Of a DNA stretch of 64,000 nucleotides, positions 52,307-62,112 are shown piece by piece. Position 1 is the stretch's first letter, and each line of letters starts with the position of its first letter. The DNA comes from Psychrosphaera sp. B3R10. GTDB taxonomy: Bacteria > Pseudomonadota > Gammaproteobacteria > Enterobacterales > Alteromonadaceae. A program made the translations under genes and the position numbers. The stretch is taken from assembly GCF_018861025.1 (NCBI RefSeq), contig NZ_JAHKQH010000026.1, forward strand, positions 335,118-399,117, given 5' to 3'. Below the pieces are notes generated by a model that saw only the letters and a program-made list of their open reading frames with translations, was not told the origin of the DNA and ran no database searches.

Positions 52307-54955
52307 ATGACCTATCAAATAAAGGATATATCGGGCAAATATTTAGAAAATGTAACACCTAACTCTTTACTGAATAAAACAATTAGCGATATTTTATTTG
52401 ATTTTGACTACGTATTTGTTGATCAACATGAGTCAGGATTACTTTTTGCTAAACAAAACTTTCCTGCTATTTTTGTCGATACCTTACTGTTTTCATTGGA
52501 TCCTAAAGCTTACCTTTACGTCAATTATACAAGTCACCAAAATCAATTAATGCATGACTTTCAAGGCTTATATCGGTTTGTATGGTCAGATAAACAATCA
52601 TTTATTGAAGATATAAACATTTTTATCACTGAAGTCTTAGATGATGATCTCAACCTAGCAATGTACGGTTCAAACCGTTCGTTACAACATGTTGACCCAA
52701 CGCCACCTGAATTTAATTTTTCGGTCTTTTTTGAACAAACCTTTGGAACAAAATCCATTCACGCCCTTCAACCAGAAGTTAATTACACAGACAAAGAAGG
52801 ACACCGCCGTTTTATTGATTTTGTATTAGACACTCAAAATATGCAATTTGCTGTGGAGCTAAATGGTGAACGTTACCATCACCCATTACTCATTTCAGTA
52901 GAGAAATATCGTTCGCAATTATTTAAACAAAATTCCTTAGTTTATGACGGATATTTGGTTTATCGCTGGTCTGATAGAGGCATGGCTGATACAACAAAAT
53001 TAGCGGACCAGATGCGTTTATTTTTTGGTGATAAATCCGACTTTAAGTCAACACCGCATTATCGCGCAGCCAGAAAGCTAACCTTTGAAAGATACCAACA
53101 TCAAACCGACGCGATTGTTAAAATTAACCAACAACGCCTCAACGGAAATAATACCTTTTTGGTAGTACTCCCAACAGGAACTGGCAAAACGGAAGTATTT
53201 ATTGAGGATGTGCGCCATCAGCTTACAATTAATTCAACATTTAAAGTTTTAGCCATTGTTCCTAGCAGAGAATTGAGAAAACAACTCGTTAGTCGTTTGC
53301 ACCAGCAATTAGATGACATTAACATTTATGATTCCTTGCAACCGCAAGCTAGCAGTGAGCAAGCCATTTTTGTCGTGACTTCAGCGTATATACTGCGCCA
53401 CTATCATTCATTTAACAGAAAGCACTTTAATTATATTGTTGTGGATGAAGCACACCGAGCAGCAGCTTCTGGACTACGCAATGCGCTTGCCTATTTTACA
53501 CCAGACTCTTTATTAGGTTTAACGGCGACGCCAGATCGAACAGACCAACAACAGCTTGAAACTATATTTGGGCAATACGATGTTGATCTAACATTGCAAC
53601 AAGCTATAGAACAAGGGTTAGTACCACCAGTTCGTGCCTTTAGGTTAGAAAGTAATATCGACTTTTCGAAAGTACGATTTAACGGTAAGGAATTTGTAAA
53701 ACAAGACTTAAATAAAACAGTTTTAATTCCATCCAGAAACCAACTTATTGTTGATGTGGTAAAAAAATATTTTGCTAAACCACTTATAGCTGACCAAAGT
53801 CCTAAACAGGGAGTCATCTTTTGTGTAGACGTTAAACACACAAAAGCTATGGCAAAGTTATTAATCGAAAATGGCATATCATCAGTATCCGTAGATGGAA
53901 AAAACAGGGACGGTATTGAACAGTATAGAAACGGTGAAGTGCAGTTCATCTGCGCCTGCGACTTGCTAAATGAAGGTTGGGATGTACCAAATACTTCTGT
54001 TGTAATTATGGCGAGGCCAACAATGAGCAAAGTGCTTTATACCCAGCAACTTGGGCGTGGAACGAGAAAATGTGAAGGTAAAGAAGCATTATATGTGATT
54101 GATGTTGTTGACGCATACGGCCCTGCACTGTCCCCGTGGAGCTTACACAGCTTGTTTGGATTAGAAAAATATACGCCATTTGAAAATGTCATTAAGAGCA
54201 ACGAAACAAGACATACTGAAATTATTACACTTGATGGTTTATACGAAGGTGAACGTAGAATTGAGCCTATCAATATCTTTAATTTTGAAAAAGAGTTCGG
54301 GGATTTACTTAATGAAGAGCAGTTTGCCAGAGAATTATTTATAACAACAGGAACACTTAAAAGTTGGATCCGAAAAGGTGAAATACTGGCGACTAAACAA
54401 TTGCCGTTTGGCACTAAAACATTAAACTATTTTTCTGAGGACTTGCTCCCAGTTGTCAGAACCAAAAAGAACCTCAAGCTGCACACCGAACAAACTCGCC
54501 GAGATGACTTCTTTGAATTTTTGGCACAACGAGATTATTCCTTCAGCTATAAAATCATCTTTATGTTGATCATCCTAAATCATTGTAATCAGCGTGGAGA
54601 AATAAACTTGGAAGTTATGATTGCGAAGTATCAAGCGTTCTATTTAAAGCAGCTCGAAATAAACGGCAAAGCCGACAGAGACAATAGCCCTTATAACAAC
54701 CTTGAATTTTTAAACGACACAAAAAAACTGCAAAGTAATTTGCTAGCGAATCCATTTGAAAAATTCGAACGCAAACGTTTTATTTATCAAAGCAAAGACC
54801 TAAATATTATTTCATTCGATGAAGTCCTCTGGCAAAAACTAACAACGTCCGATATTACAAAGGCTATTAAGCAATTTGAACAAGACGGTAAAGATTACTT
54901 TGAAAAGTTAGGTATGAGTTTTGACCCAAGCGGTTTAACAAACCAAATCAATTAG
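52307..54955 (+). CDS. SF2 DEAD/DEAH helicase with N-terminal nuclease-like domain
   Basis: 882 residues. The N-terminal ~250 residues contain a Vsr/DUF559-like nuclease pattern (FIDFVLDTQNMQFAVELNGE with Asp171 and Glu184-x-Asn186; the usual final Lys is Asn), so it may be an active or degenerate nuclease. The helicase core follows: VLPTGTGKTEVF (Walker A, Lys294), VVDEAH (Asp380), LTATPDRTD, then in the second RecA lobe GVIFCVDVKH, FICACDLLNEGWDVPN and QQLGRGTRK (Arg584). The C-terminal 280 residues include a predicted helix-turn-helix-like LFITTGTLKSWIRKG but no known domain. The architecture is like helicase-nuclease proteins of defence or restriction systems, and the 30-bp spacing to the methyltransferase gene supports a two-gene system. 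It could instead be a DNA-repair helicase. Confidence 0.88.
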   Translation: MTYQIKDISGKYLENVTPNSLLNKTISDILFDFDYVFVDQHESGLLFAKQNFPAIFVDTLLFSLDPKAYLYVNYTSHQNQLMHDFQGLYRFVWSDKQSFIEDINIFITEVLDDDLNLAMYGSNRSLQHVDPTPPEFNFSVFFEQTFGTKSIHALQPEVNYTDKEGHRRFIDFVLDTQNMQFAVELNGERYHHPLLISVEKYRSQLFKQNSLVYDGYLVYRWSDRGMADTTKLADQMRLFFGDKSDFKSTPHYRAARKLTFERYQHQTDAIVKINQQRLNGNNTFLVVLPTGTGKTEVFIEDVRHQLTINSTFKVLAIVPSRELRKQLVSRLHQQLDDINIYDSLQPQASSEQAIFVVTSAYILRHYHSFNRKHFNYIVVDEAHRAAASGLRNALAYFTPDSLLGLTATPDRTDQQQLETIFGQYDVDLTLQQAIEQGLVPPVRAFRLESNIDFSKVRFNGKEFVKQDLNKTVLIPSRNQLIVDVVKKYFAKPLIADQSPKQGVIFCVDVKHTKAMAKLLIENGISSVSVDGKNRDGIEQYRNGEVQFICACDLLNEGWDVPNTSVVIMARPTMSKVLYTQQLGRGTRKCEGKEALYVIDVVDAYGPALSPWSLHSLFGLEKYTPFENVIKSNETRHTEIITLDGLYEGERRIEPINIFNFEKEFGDLLNEEQFARELFITTGTLKSWIRKGEILATKQLPFGTKTLNYFSEDLLPVVRTKKNLKLHTEQTRRDDFFEFLAQRDYSFSYKIIFMLIILNHCNQRGEINLEVMIAKYQAFYLKQLEINGKADRDNSPYNNLEFLNDTKKLQSNLLANPFEKFERKRFIYQSKDLNIISFDEVLWQKLTTSDITKAIKQFEQDGKDYFEKLGMSFDPSGLTNQIN

Positions 54956-55130
54956 ACCTTTAACACCACGGTCGTTAGAATGACAAAAAGATAGTCGTTA
55001 GACAGTCCAGAGCAGCCGGTCAGTTAGTCCGCTAATTTAAGTGAAGCTAAGTGAAGTTAAGAAAAGTTAGGCTAAGCCCAAAAAGTGGCAGACATAAAAA
55101 CCGCAATTAAAAATGGAAATACAATTAAAT

Positions 55131-55964
55131 ATGAAAACCGTCTTAGTGCTTACAACCATTTTTATGCTCGGTGCATGTGTTAACACTATGCCTACATCTA
55201 ATTGGATCTTGGTTGATGACTTTGAGCAGCCCGAACTTACCGATTGGCAAATCGTGGATACACAAAATGACACCAAGCCGTTTGTTGCTAACCCGCAAGT
55301 CACCGTGATTAAAACAGCAAATAATAATCGCTATTTACTTAAGAAACCCGCCGCTGACGGCGTTGTTGGCAATAGAAAAGCCCTGACATTTAAAGCCTTA
55401 CCAGAAGCGGTTGCGGTAGGTGACACCTATACATTTTATACTCGTATTTTGGTTGAGAGCTTTCCCAACAATCATGCGTTTGGCATTAGTAATTTAACGC
55501 CGGATGAGATCATCAAACAAGCCTATAACGCCTTTGAACCAACTTTACGAGTCACTGATAAAGCCGAGTCCAATGGCTTTAAAAACGACGGCACTTTGAT
55601 GGTAAAAATAGACAGCGACGATAAATATCGACAATACAGCAATGTTCAAAACTATGATTTAAATCGCTCTGCAACCCCACTGCAAACTAACATTTGGTAT
55701 CAAATTTGGTATGTGGTCAATAATGCGCCGGTGGCGGCCGGTGGGCAAACTTACGATGTGTATCTTCAAGGTGGCGAATTTGCCAAGCAGACCTTAGTAT
55801 TTAAAAACGCAGCTTTTAGAATGAAACGAGAACAGCCTTTAATCTACTTTTTTGCTAACTCGAATACCGGACCACATAAAAAACCCTACGGCAATGGCGG
55901 GCTCGCCTATGACGATATCTATATGAGCCGCGGCCTCGAACTCTCGACGCCTTCAACCCCGTAA
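55131..55964 (+). CDS. Secreted lipoprotein of unknown function, jelly-roll-like
   Basis: About 277 residues from the ATG at 55131, whose MKTVLVLTTIFMLGAC gives a clean lipoprotein signal; the ATG at 55113 would prolong it without a better ribosome-binding site. The mature part, beginning WILVDDFEQPELTDWQIVD, has the look of a beta-sandwich (concanavalin/carbohydrate-binding) module with many aromatic strands, for example TYTFYTRILVESF, NIWYQIWYVVNN and LAYDDIYMSRG at the end. I do not recognise a precise family. A role in binding or degrading a polysaccharide is possible but unproved. It stands alone on the plus strand. Confidence 0.75.
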   Translation: MKTVLVLTTIFMLGACVNTMPTSNWILVDDFEQPELTDWQIVDTQNDTKPFVANPQVTVIKTANNNRYLLKKPAADGVVGNRKALTFKALPEAVAVGDTYTFYTRILVESFPNNHAFGISNLTPDEIIKQAYNAFEPTLRVTDKAESNGFKNDGTLMVKIDSDDKYRQYSNVQNYDLNRSATPLQTNIWYQIWYVVNNAPVAAGGQTYDVYLQGGEFAKQTLVFKNAAFRMKREQPLIYFFANSNTGPHKKPYGNGGLAYDDIYMSRGLELSTPSTP

Positions 55965-56085
55965 ATTTGCAGGCAACTATCGATTTCCATATTTTTAATT
56001 TCGTATATTCTTGAAGTTAACGGTTAGCGGCGTTTTATGATGAATAAGGCGCTGAAGATAACGACTTTTAGATGGATATGATTTG

Positions 56086-57732
56086 ATGACAACTGCACAA
56101 CGAGTTTTATGGATAATCGCAACCTTTGGCAACGCCCTTGCCATTTTTCTGTTACTTAATATTATAAATGGCTGGACCGTGAGTTTAATGGTCTTCACGT
56201 CTCTTTATACCCTTATTGGCCTGCATGACATCACCAGTAGCCGTCATACGCTAAATAGGCTTTATCCTGTGTTAGCGTATTTTAGGTACTTTTTTGAATC
56301 CATTAGAATTGAAATCCAGCAGTATTTTATCGCCAACGACATTGAAGAAATGCCATTTAACCGCGAACAGCGCAACCTTGTTTATCGTCGTGCAAAAGGT
56401 GTGAGCGATACCATACCGTTTGGTACGCAGCGCGATTTAATGCAGACCAACTACCAAAGTATTTGGCATTCAATGGCACCTAAAGTTTTAAAGGAAGAAA
56501 GCAAACGCATTCGTGTTGGCAGCTCACAATGTAAAAAACCTTATCTGGCTTCGCGACTTAATATTTCAGCCATGAGCTACGGTGCACTTAGCGCTGAGGC
56601 AATTCAAGCGATGAACTTTGGCGCAAAACAAGGTGACTTTTACCACAATACCGGTGAAGGCGGCATAAGCGCGCATCACTTAAAACACGGTGGTGACTTA
56701 GTTTGGCAATTAGGCACAGGGTTATTTGGCTGCCGCGACGATAATGGTCGATTTAGCGCCGACGACTTTGCAAAGCTCGCCAACCTAGAGCAAGTTAAAA
56801 TGATTGAAATTAAGTTATCTCAAGGCGCTAAACCCGGTCATGGCGGGGTTTTGCCTAAAGCTAAGATCACTGATGAAATTGCGGTAATACGCGGAATAAG
56901 CAAAGAACACGACTGCGTCTCGCCGCCAATGAACCCTGAATTTTCAACACCTTTAGAATTGCTTAGCTTTGTTTCAAAACTTAGAGAACTCAGCGGTGGT
57001 AAACCCATTGGCATAAAACTGTGTATAGGCAATCCTGCGGAGTTTTTGTGTTTAGGTAAGGCCATGATAGAAACGGGCGTGTTTGTCGACTTCATCACCG
57101 TTGACGGCGCCGAGGGTGGCACTGGTGCAGCTCCGGTTGAGTTTAGTAATCGCCTTGGTTTAATGTGCCTTGAGGGTGTCTATTTTGTAAATAACGTTTT
57201 AGTCGGTTTAGGTATTCGTTCAGAGATCAAAGTCATCGCGTCGGGTAAAACCGCGTCTGGCTTCGACATAGTCAACAAAGTTGCATTTGGTGCCGACATG
57301 GTTAATGCGGCGCGCACCTTTATGATGTCGGTGGGTTGTATTCAGTCCAAACAATGCGATACCAACAAATGCCCTACCGGCATTGCAACGCAGGACAAAA
57401 ATCGCAGCAAAGCTATTGACGTTGAGCGCAAAGCCAAACGAGTCGCTTCGTTCCAACACCATACATTACACAGCTTTTATGAATTACTCGGCGCTATGGG
57501 CTTAGATGAAGTGTATAAACTCACTTACAATATGGTCAAACGCAGAACCCCAAACGGCATGCTTGAGTCTAACACCCATACAGTACCCGAATTGAAAACC
57601 AAACAGCTACTGAACGACGCACTGCCTGGCATGTGGCAAATTTGGTGGAGCAAAGCCCGCAGTGACAGCTTTTATATTGAAGACACCGCACCTGTTCACC
57701 CTCCAGAATTAGATGTTAGAAACATTTCCTAG
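56086..57732 (+). CDS. Membrane-anchored FMN-binding glutamate-synthase-like protein
   Basis: 548 residues. One or two N-terminal membrane segments (about 8-45) precede the FMN/Fe-S barrel domain of glutamate synthase large subunit: SRLNISAMSYGALSAEA, FYHNTGEGGISAHH, MIEIKLSQGAKPGHGGVLP, TVDGAEGGTGAAPVEFSN and the 3Fe-4S cysteine set CIQSKQCDTNKC. The amidotransferase and FAD-NADPH parts of GOGAT are missing, so it cannot act as a full glutamate synthase. Members of this stand-alone family are widespread, and their electron donor and true reaction are uncertain; an oxidoreductase at the membrane is the safe call. The start codon is set at 56086, one codon inside a TTG. Confidence 0.9.
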   Translation: MTTAQRVLWIIATFGNALAIFLLLNIINGWTVSLMVFTSLYTLIGLHDITSSRHTLNRLYPVLAYFRYFFESIRIEIQQYFIANDIEEMPFNREQRNLVYRRAKGVSDTIPFGTQRDLMQTNYQSIWHSMAPKVLKEESKRIRVGSSQCKKPYLASRLNISAMSYGALSAEAIQAMNFGAKQGDFYHNTGEGGISAHHLKHGGDLVWQLGTGLFGCRDDNGRFSADDFAKLANLEQVKMIEIKLSQGAKPGHGGVLPKAKITDEIAVIRGISKEHDCVSPPMNPEFSTPLELLSFVSKLRELSGGKPIGIKLCIGNPAEFLCLGKAMIETGVFVDFITVDGAEGGTGAAPVEFSNRLGLMCLEGVYFVNNVLVGLGIRSEIKVIASGKTASGFDIVNKVAFGADMVNAARTFMMSVGCIQSKQCDTNKCPTGIATQDKNRSKAIDVERKAKRVASFQHHTLHSFYELLGAMGLDEVYKLTYNMVKRRTPNGMLESNTHTVPELKTKQLLNDALPGMWQIWWSKARSDSFYIEDTAPVHPPELDVRNIS

Positions 57733-57743
57733 TGCGATAGCTG

Positions 57744-57771
57744 ATATGGGCTCGTAGTCACGAGCCTATAT
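57744..57771 (+). terminator. Terminator after the glutamate-synthase-like gene
   Basis: A 12-bp stem with one G-T pair (ATATGGGCTCGT/ACGAGCCTATAT) and 4-base loop starts 12 bp after the stop. The 230 bp that follow to the topB stop contain a short repeated CAGTCAG/TACTCAG stretch (57869-57905) and no gene. Confidence 0.7.
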
Positions 57772-58003
57772 TATTGTCTGCTTAGCGAGATAACCGTATT
57801 GTTAAAGGCAAAAACTAAGGATTAGAAAAGAGAAGTAAACAAAAAAAGGCCAACGTCACAGTTACATATTCAGCTACTCAGTCAGTTACTCAGTCAGCTA
57901 CACAGATTTACGCCACCCGAAATTTTAGTTATACCCGCTTTAAAAAACTCTAAAAGCACTTAATACTCACTCATACAGCACTAAATTAAGTGACTGCATT
58001 GGG

Positions 58004-60007
58004 CTAGGCTGGTTTAGTACTGCGTTTCTTTTTAACTGTTTTTTTAGCCGTTGAACGAGGTCGTCGGGGTTTATATGCGCCTCGATTGGCAGGGCTTTGC
58101 GGCAGTGATTCAAACTTAACGGTTTTAACGTCTTCGATGAGTTGCGCAAGGTTTTGTTCTATTTGGGTTATAAACTGTTTGTAGCCCATAGATTGTTGGC
58201 TAATGGACTCAAGCTGCGACTCCCACAATGCGGTCATGTCAGGCTGTGATACAACGTCGGGCAATGCTTGGATTAATTGTCGCCCTATCGGTGTTGCGAT
58301 TATGTTTTTTCCGGTACGAGTCAAAAACTGGCGTTTAAATAACAGTTCAATGATGCCTGCCCGAGTTGCTTCAGTACCTAGTCCATCGGTATCTCGCAGC
58401 AGTTTTTTTATCGCAGGATCGGTAACAAAACGCGCTACGCCGGTTAAGGCACTCAACAAGCTTGCATCGTTAAAGGGTTTAGGTGGGCTGGTCATCTTTT
58501 CAACTAACTCGCCACGTTGGCAATGCACCTGCTGACCTACCGTAACTTGAGGCAATTCAGATGTTGCCCATTCTTGGTCATCGGTATCGACATTCGTTTT
58601 TGCATTCGTTTTTGCATTCGTTTTGGCATTGCTTTTTGCACTGCTTGATTCAAATAGACTTTTCCAACCTTTTTGAGTGATCTCTTTTTGTTTGCTAACA
58701 AAACATCCCCCTTCGACAAGGGTATCAATTTGTTTTTCTTTGTATTCAAACTTAGGGTAAAACTGGGCGATGTATTGACGGCCGATCATGCCATATAATT
58801 TTTGTTCATTGGATGTCAAATTGCCAACAGACCTCGCATTTGCCGTGGGAATGATGGCATGGTGGGCCGATACCTTTTTATCATTCCAGGCTCGTCCTTT
58901 TTGAGATAAATTGGCTTTTTCTAACAGTTTTTTTAATGTGTCGGAACATTGGGCCATGGCCTGTCCGACCTTGGGGACATCGGCAAAGTGTTCTTCTGGT
59001 AAATATTGGCAGTCCGAACGCGGGTAAGTAATGAGTTTGTGTTTCTCATAAAGCGATTGGCACGTATCTAATACTTGCTTTGCGCTTAACCCAAAGGCTT
59101 TGGCCGCGGCAATTTGCAGACCAGACAAACTAAACGGCAGCGGCGCAACCTGTTGCTTTTTATCTGTTTTAACTTTGTCTATGACGGCGGGTTTGTCGGT
59201 GATCCGCTGTACCACATTTTCAGCCAATGGCTTTGATAACACCCGAGATGCTTCATCCATATAAGGTTCGCAGGCATCGCTTGGTTGCCATTTCCCTTGG
59301 TAAAACTCGCCATTTTGTGTTTGAAAATGGCCTATCACCTCATAAAACGGTTTAGCGGTAAATTGTTCAATTTCAAGGTCACGTTTTACCACTAATCCTA
59401 AAATTGGGGTTTGTACACGCCCAATAGACAGCACACCTTGATACCCAGACTTCTGACCCTGCAATGTGCAAAGGCGTGTCATATTCAGGCCATATAACCA
59501 GTCTGCTCTAGCTCGGGCCAAAGCACTCACCGCTAATGGCACAAACTGTTTATTAGACTGCAGATTATGCAAGGATTTAGACACGGCAGCGGTATTAAGG
59601 TCGCTAATCAAACAACGTTGCGCTTGGTCAATTTTTCGCTTTGAAGCACCACAATAGCTGATCACTTCATCAACCAATATTTGCCCTTCTCTATCGGCGT
59701 CGCCAGCATTAACTATAGTGGTTGCTTTACCAATTAACTTTTTGATCACCGTTAATTGCTTGCGCGTTTTTGGCTTGGGTTTTAATTGCCATTGGGTTGG
59801 AATAATCGGCAGGTGTTCAACTTGCCACTTTTTAAATTTGCTGTCGTAATCCTCTGGCGGTGCTTGCTCCAACAAATGACCGATACACCAAGTCACTACT
59901 GTGCCGTCGCTGGCTTCGATAAAGCCATCTTGTTTTTTATGCGGTTTAGGCAACGCGTCAACAATCGCTCGACCTAGACTGGGTTTCTCCGCAATAAATA
60001 ACTTCAT
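58004..60007 (-). CDS. topB: DNA topoisomerase III
   Basis: 667 residues from the ATG at 60007, which gives the canonical start MKLFIAEKPSLGRAI. The type IA topoisomerase parts are present: the TOPRIM domain with FIAEKPS and NAGDADREGQ (D-x-D-x-E metal site), and the nucleophile Tyr328 in LITYPRSD, the same number as in E. coli TopB. Then comes the long C-terminal part with GTEATRAGIIELL and LTRTGKNIIATPIG. It relaxes negatively supercoiled single-stranded regions and resolves replication/recombination intermediates. Near residues 465-485 a 12-bp repeat encodes the tetrapeptide unit NAKT about four times. The last 25 residues are Lys/Arg-rich. It is a single gene, convergent with the preceding one. 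Confidence 0.95.
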   Translation of the reverse strand: MKLFIAEKPSLGRAIVDALPKPHKKQDGFIEASDGTVVTWCIGHLLEQAPPEDYDSKFKKWQVEHLPIIPTQWQLKPKPKTRKQLTVIKKLIGKATTIVNAGDADREGQILVDEVISYCGASKRKIDQAQRCLISDLNTAAVSKSLHNLQSNKQFVPLAVSALARARADWLYGLNMTRLCTLQGQKSGYQGVLSIGRVQTPILGLVVKRDLEIEQFTAKPFYEVIGHFQTQNGEFYQGKWQPSDACEPYMDEASRVLSKPLAENVVQRITDKPAVIDKVKTDKKQQVAPLPFSLSGLQIAAAKAFGLSAKQVLDTCQSLYEKHKLITYPRSDCQYLPEEHFADVPKVGQAMAQCSDTLKKLLEKANLSQKGRAWNDKKVSAHHAIIPTANARSVGNLTSNEQKLYGMIGRQYIAQFYPKFEYKEKQIDTLVEGGCFVSKQKEITQKGWKSLFESSSAKSNAKTNAKTNAKTNVDTDDQEWATSELPQVTVGQQVHCQRGELVEKMTSPPKPFNDASLLSALTGVARFVTDPAIKKLLRDTDGLGTEATRAGIIELLFKRQFLTRTGKNIIATPIGRQLIQALPDVVSQPDMTALWESQLESISQQSMGYKQFITQIEQNLAQLIEDVKTVKFESLPQSPANRGAYKPRRPRSTAKKTVKKKRSTKPA

Positions 60008-60399
60008 GAATAATGACCAACGGACTGAATAAAGAAAGACCGCCAATTTTACCGACTAATTACCCTAAGGTCGATGGCAATTAGGTACAGATTATTTTTG
60101 GGCAAAAGACTATGCGTAAACAACGACGATGCAGGACACCTGAACTTGCATTTTGTGACAACTACACTAACTTTTGGTTAAAGCACTCCAAACACTTTTG
60201 TTATGTCTGCCAAAGTAAAAATATTGTTGTCTGTGGCTTAGTAACTAGCGATGCCAGTCTTTGGGTTGATTTTCATTCTAATGTTGCAAACACGACCGTT
60301 ACTGATTAGAACTCTGGAATACATAAATGACTTAAATAATTTAAAGATTGACGATGTTTATCCGATAAAAAGGATAGTTATGACGATAGGTAGATCCCC
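60008..60399. other. Divergent intergenic region between topB and the chemoreceptor gene
   Basis: About 390 bp. It should contain the promoters of both genes. A 65-codon ORF here (60112-60309) has no homology-like features or ribosome-binding site. No operator or RNA gene recognised. Confidence 0.4.
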
Positions 60400-62058
60400 A
60401 TGGCAAATAGATCAATTAAATTTAAAGTATTAACAATCGCATTATTACCCCTAGCACTTACCGCACTGGCAATTACCTTGTTGGCGACCACACAATCTGA
60501 GCAAATAAGCTTACAAAGCCAAGACCAATTACGCACTTCGCTGACGGCCGAAAAAAAAGAGCAACTCGACTCATTTATCGAACTTGCTATTACCTCAGTT
60601 GCTACCGCTAAAACCGACGACGCGAAAAAAACAATCTTACGTAATTTAAGATACCAGCAAGGCAATAATTACTTTTTTGTTTATGACACCCAGGGCAATC
60701 AAATTGTTAGTGCGGATAATCCAGAACGTGAAGGAAAAAATTATTTAGACTCTAAAAGCCAGCAGGGTCGATATCTGGTTAAAGAATATATAGAAAAAGC
60801 GCTAACCGGTGGCGGTTATGTTGAATATACATGGCCCAAACAAAACTCAACAATACCATCACCCAAGCTCGCCAAGGCCGTAATGATCCCTGACACCAAT
60901 TGGGTTATCGCGACCGGATTTTACGTCGACGAATTAGAAAAAACCCTGGGTGTTCTTAAACAACATAACCAAGAAATGTTGTCGGACAGTATCTTTAAAA
61001 TCATTAGCTTAGCGATTGTTTTGTTATTAGTAATGTCTGCTATTTCCATCAAATTAGTACAAACCATTACCAAACCAATAAATCATGCCGTGAGTGCCTT
61101 AGATGAAATAGCCAATGGCGATGGTGATTTGACACAACGTTTGGATGAATCAAAAGGCCATGAATTAGGTGCGCTTTCCGCGGCGTTCAATTTATTTGCG
61201 TCAAAAATTGCAGATATGGTTAAGCAAATTAATGGGTCGACGCAAATATTATCGACCTCAAGTGTGAACCTTACGCAACTGATGGCTCAAGCCGAATCAG
61301 GTGTGCAACGTCAACATTTAGAAAGTGACCAAGTTGCTACCGCTATGAACGAAATGTCAGCAACAGCTTTGGATGTGGCGAAAAGCGCTAGCAATGCCGC
61401 AAAAGCCGCCCATGACGCGGAAGACCAAGTCACTGACGCTTCGAAAATACTAGATGGTGCAATAGAGATCATTAATGGGTTAGGTGACCAAGTTAATATT
61501 GGCGTCGACGTTATTGGTAATTTAGGTGAAGAATCTAAAAATATCGGTGGTGTAATCGAAGTTATTCGAGGCATTGCAGAGCAAACAAACTTACTCGCAT
61601 TAAACGCCGCGATAGAAGCAGCAAGAGCCGGTGAACAAGGAAGAGGTTTCTCTGTGGTAGCCGATGAAGTTAGAACCCTAGCGGCAAGAACGGCGAGCAG
61701 CACGGATGAAATTCAACGCATGATCATTAAATTGCAGGGTGGAACTAACGAAGCGGTTCTTGCGATAACTGAAATAAATGAAAAATGCATGCACACAGTG
61801 ACAGAAGCAGAAAGAGTCGACACAGCGCTAAAAGCAATACGTCATTCAGTCACGACGATCAACGACATGAACAGTCAAATTGCAACTGCTGCTGAAGAGC
61901 AAACTATGGTATCTGAGACCATAAACCAAAACGTGCACCAGATTGTTGAAGTCGCAGAAGAAACCGCAAACGGTACCGCCGAAGCATCCATGATAAGTAA
62001 GCAGCTTAATGATCTCGCGTTAGATATGTCGAAATTAGTCGGTCAGTATAAAACGTAA
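60400..62058 (+). CDS. Methyl-accepting chemotaxis protein with a single Cache sensor
   Basis: 552 residues. A transmembrane helix (about 10-29) starts a periplasmic sCache_2-type sensor with [27 protein letters not shown] and [15 protein letters not shown] second helix (about 200-222) leads to a HAMP domain ([28 protein letters not shown]) and the signalling domain whose hairpin tip is [20 protein letters not shown]. No CheB/CheR pentapeptide is seen at the C-terminus. sCache_2 sensors usually bind small carboxylates or amino acids. The start has an AGGT sequence and follows a stretch of AT-rich promoter-like DNA. The ligand cannot be told from sequence; a peptide or organic acid is likely. 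Confidence 0.94.
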   Translation: MANRSIKFKVLTIALLPLALTALAITLLATTQSEQISLQSQDQLRTSLTAEKKEQLDSFIELAITSVATAKTDDAKKTILRNLRYQQGNNYFFVYDTQGNQIVSADNPEREGKNYLDSKSQQGRYLVKEYIEKALTGGGYVEYTWPKQNSTIPSPKLAKAVMIPDTNWVIATGFYVDELEKTLGVLKQHNQEMLSDSIFKIISLAIVLLLVMSAISIKLVQTITKPINHAVSALDEIANGDGDLTQRLDESKGHELGALSAAFNLFASKIADMVKQINGSTQILSTSSVNLTQLMAQAESGVQRQHLESDQVATAMNEMSATALDVAKSASNAAKAAHDAEDQVTDASKILDGAIEIINGLGDQVNIGVDVIGNLGEESKNIGGVIEVIRGIAEQTNLLALNAAIEAARAGEQGRGFSVVADEVRTLAARTASSTDEIQRMIIKLQGGTNEAVLAITEINEKCMHTVTEAERVDTALKAIRHSVTTINDMNSQIATAAEEQTMVSETINQNVHQIVEVAEETANGTAEASMISKQLNDLALDMSKLVGQYKT

Positions 62059-62112
62059 TTTCAGCCAATTGAAAGAAACCTGTGGGGTCAGAGTTGCTGA
62101 TTTTTGTTATTT

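Noticed and set aside
60112..60309. A 65-codon ORF between topB and the chemoreceptor gene
   Set aside because: Cys/Arg-rich and unlike any family, no start signal; most likely promoter DNA.
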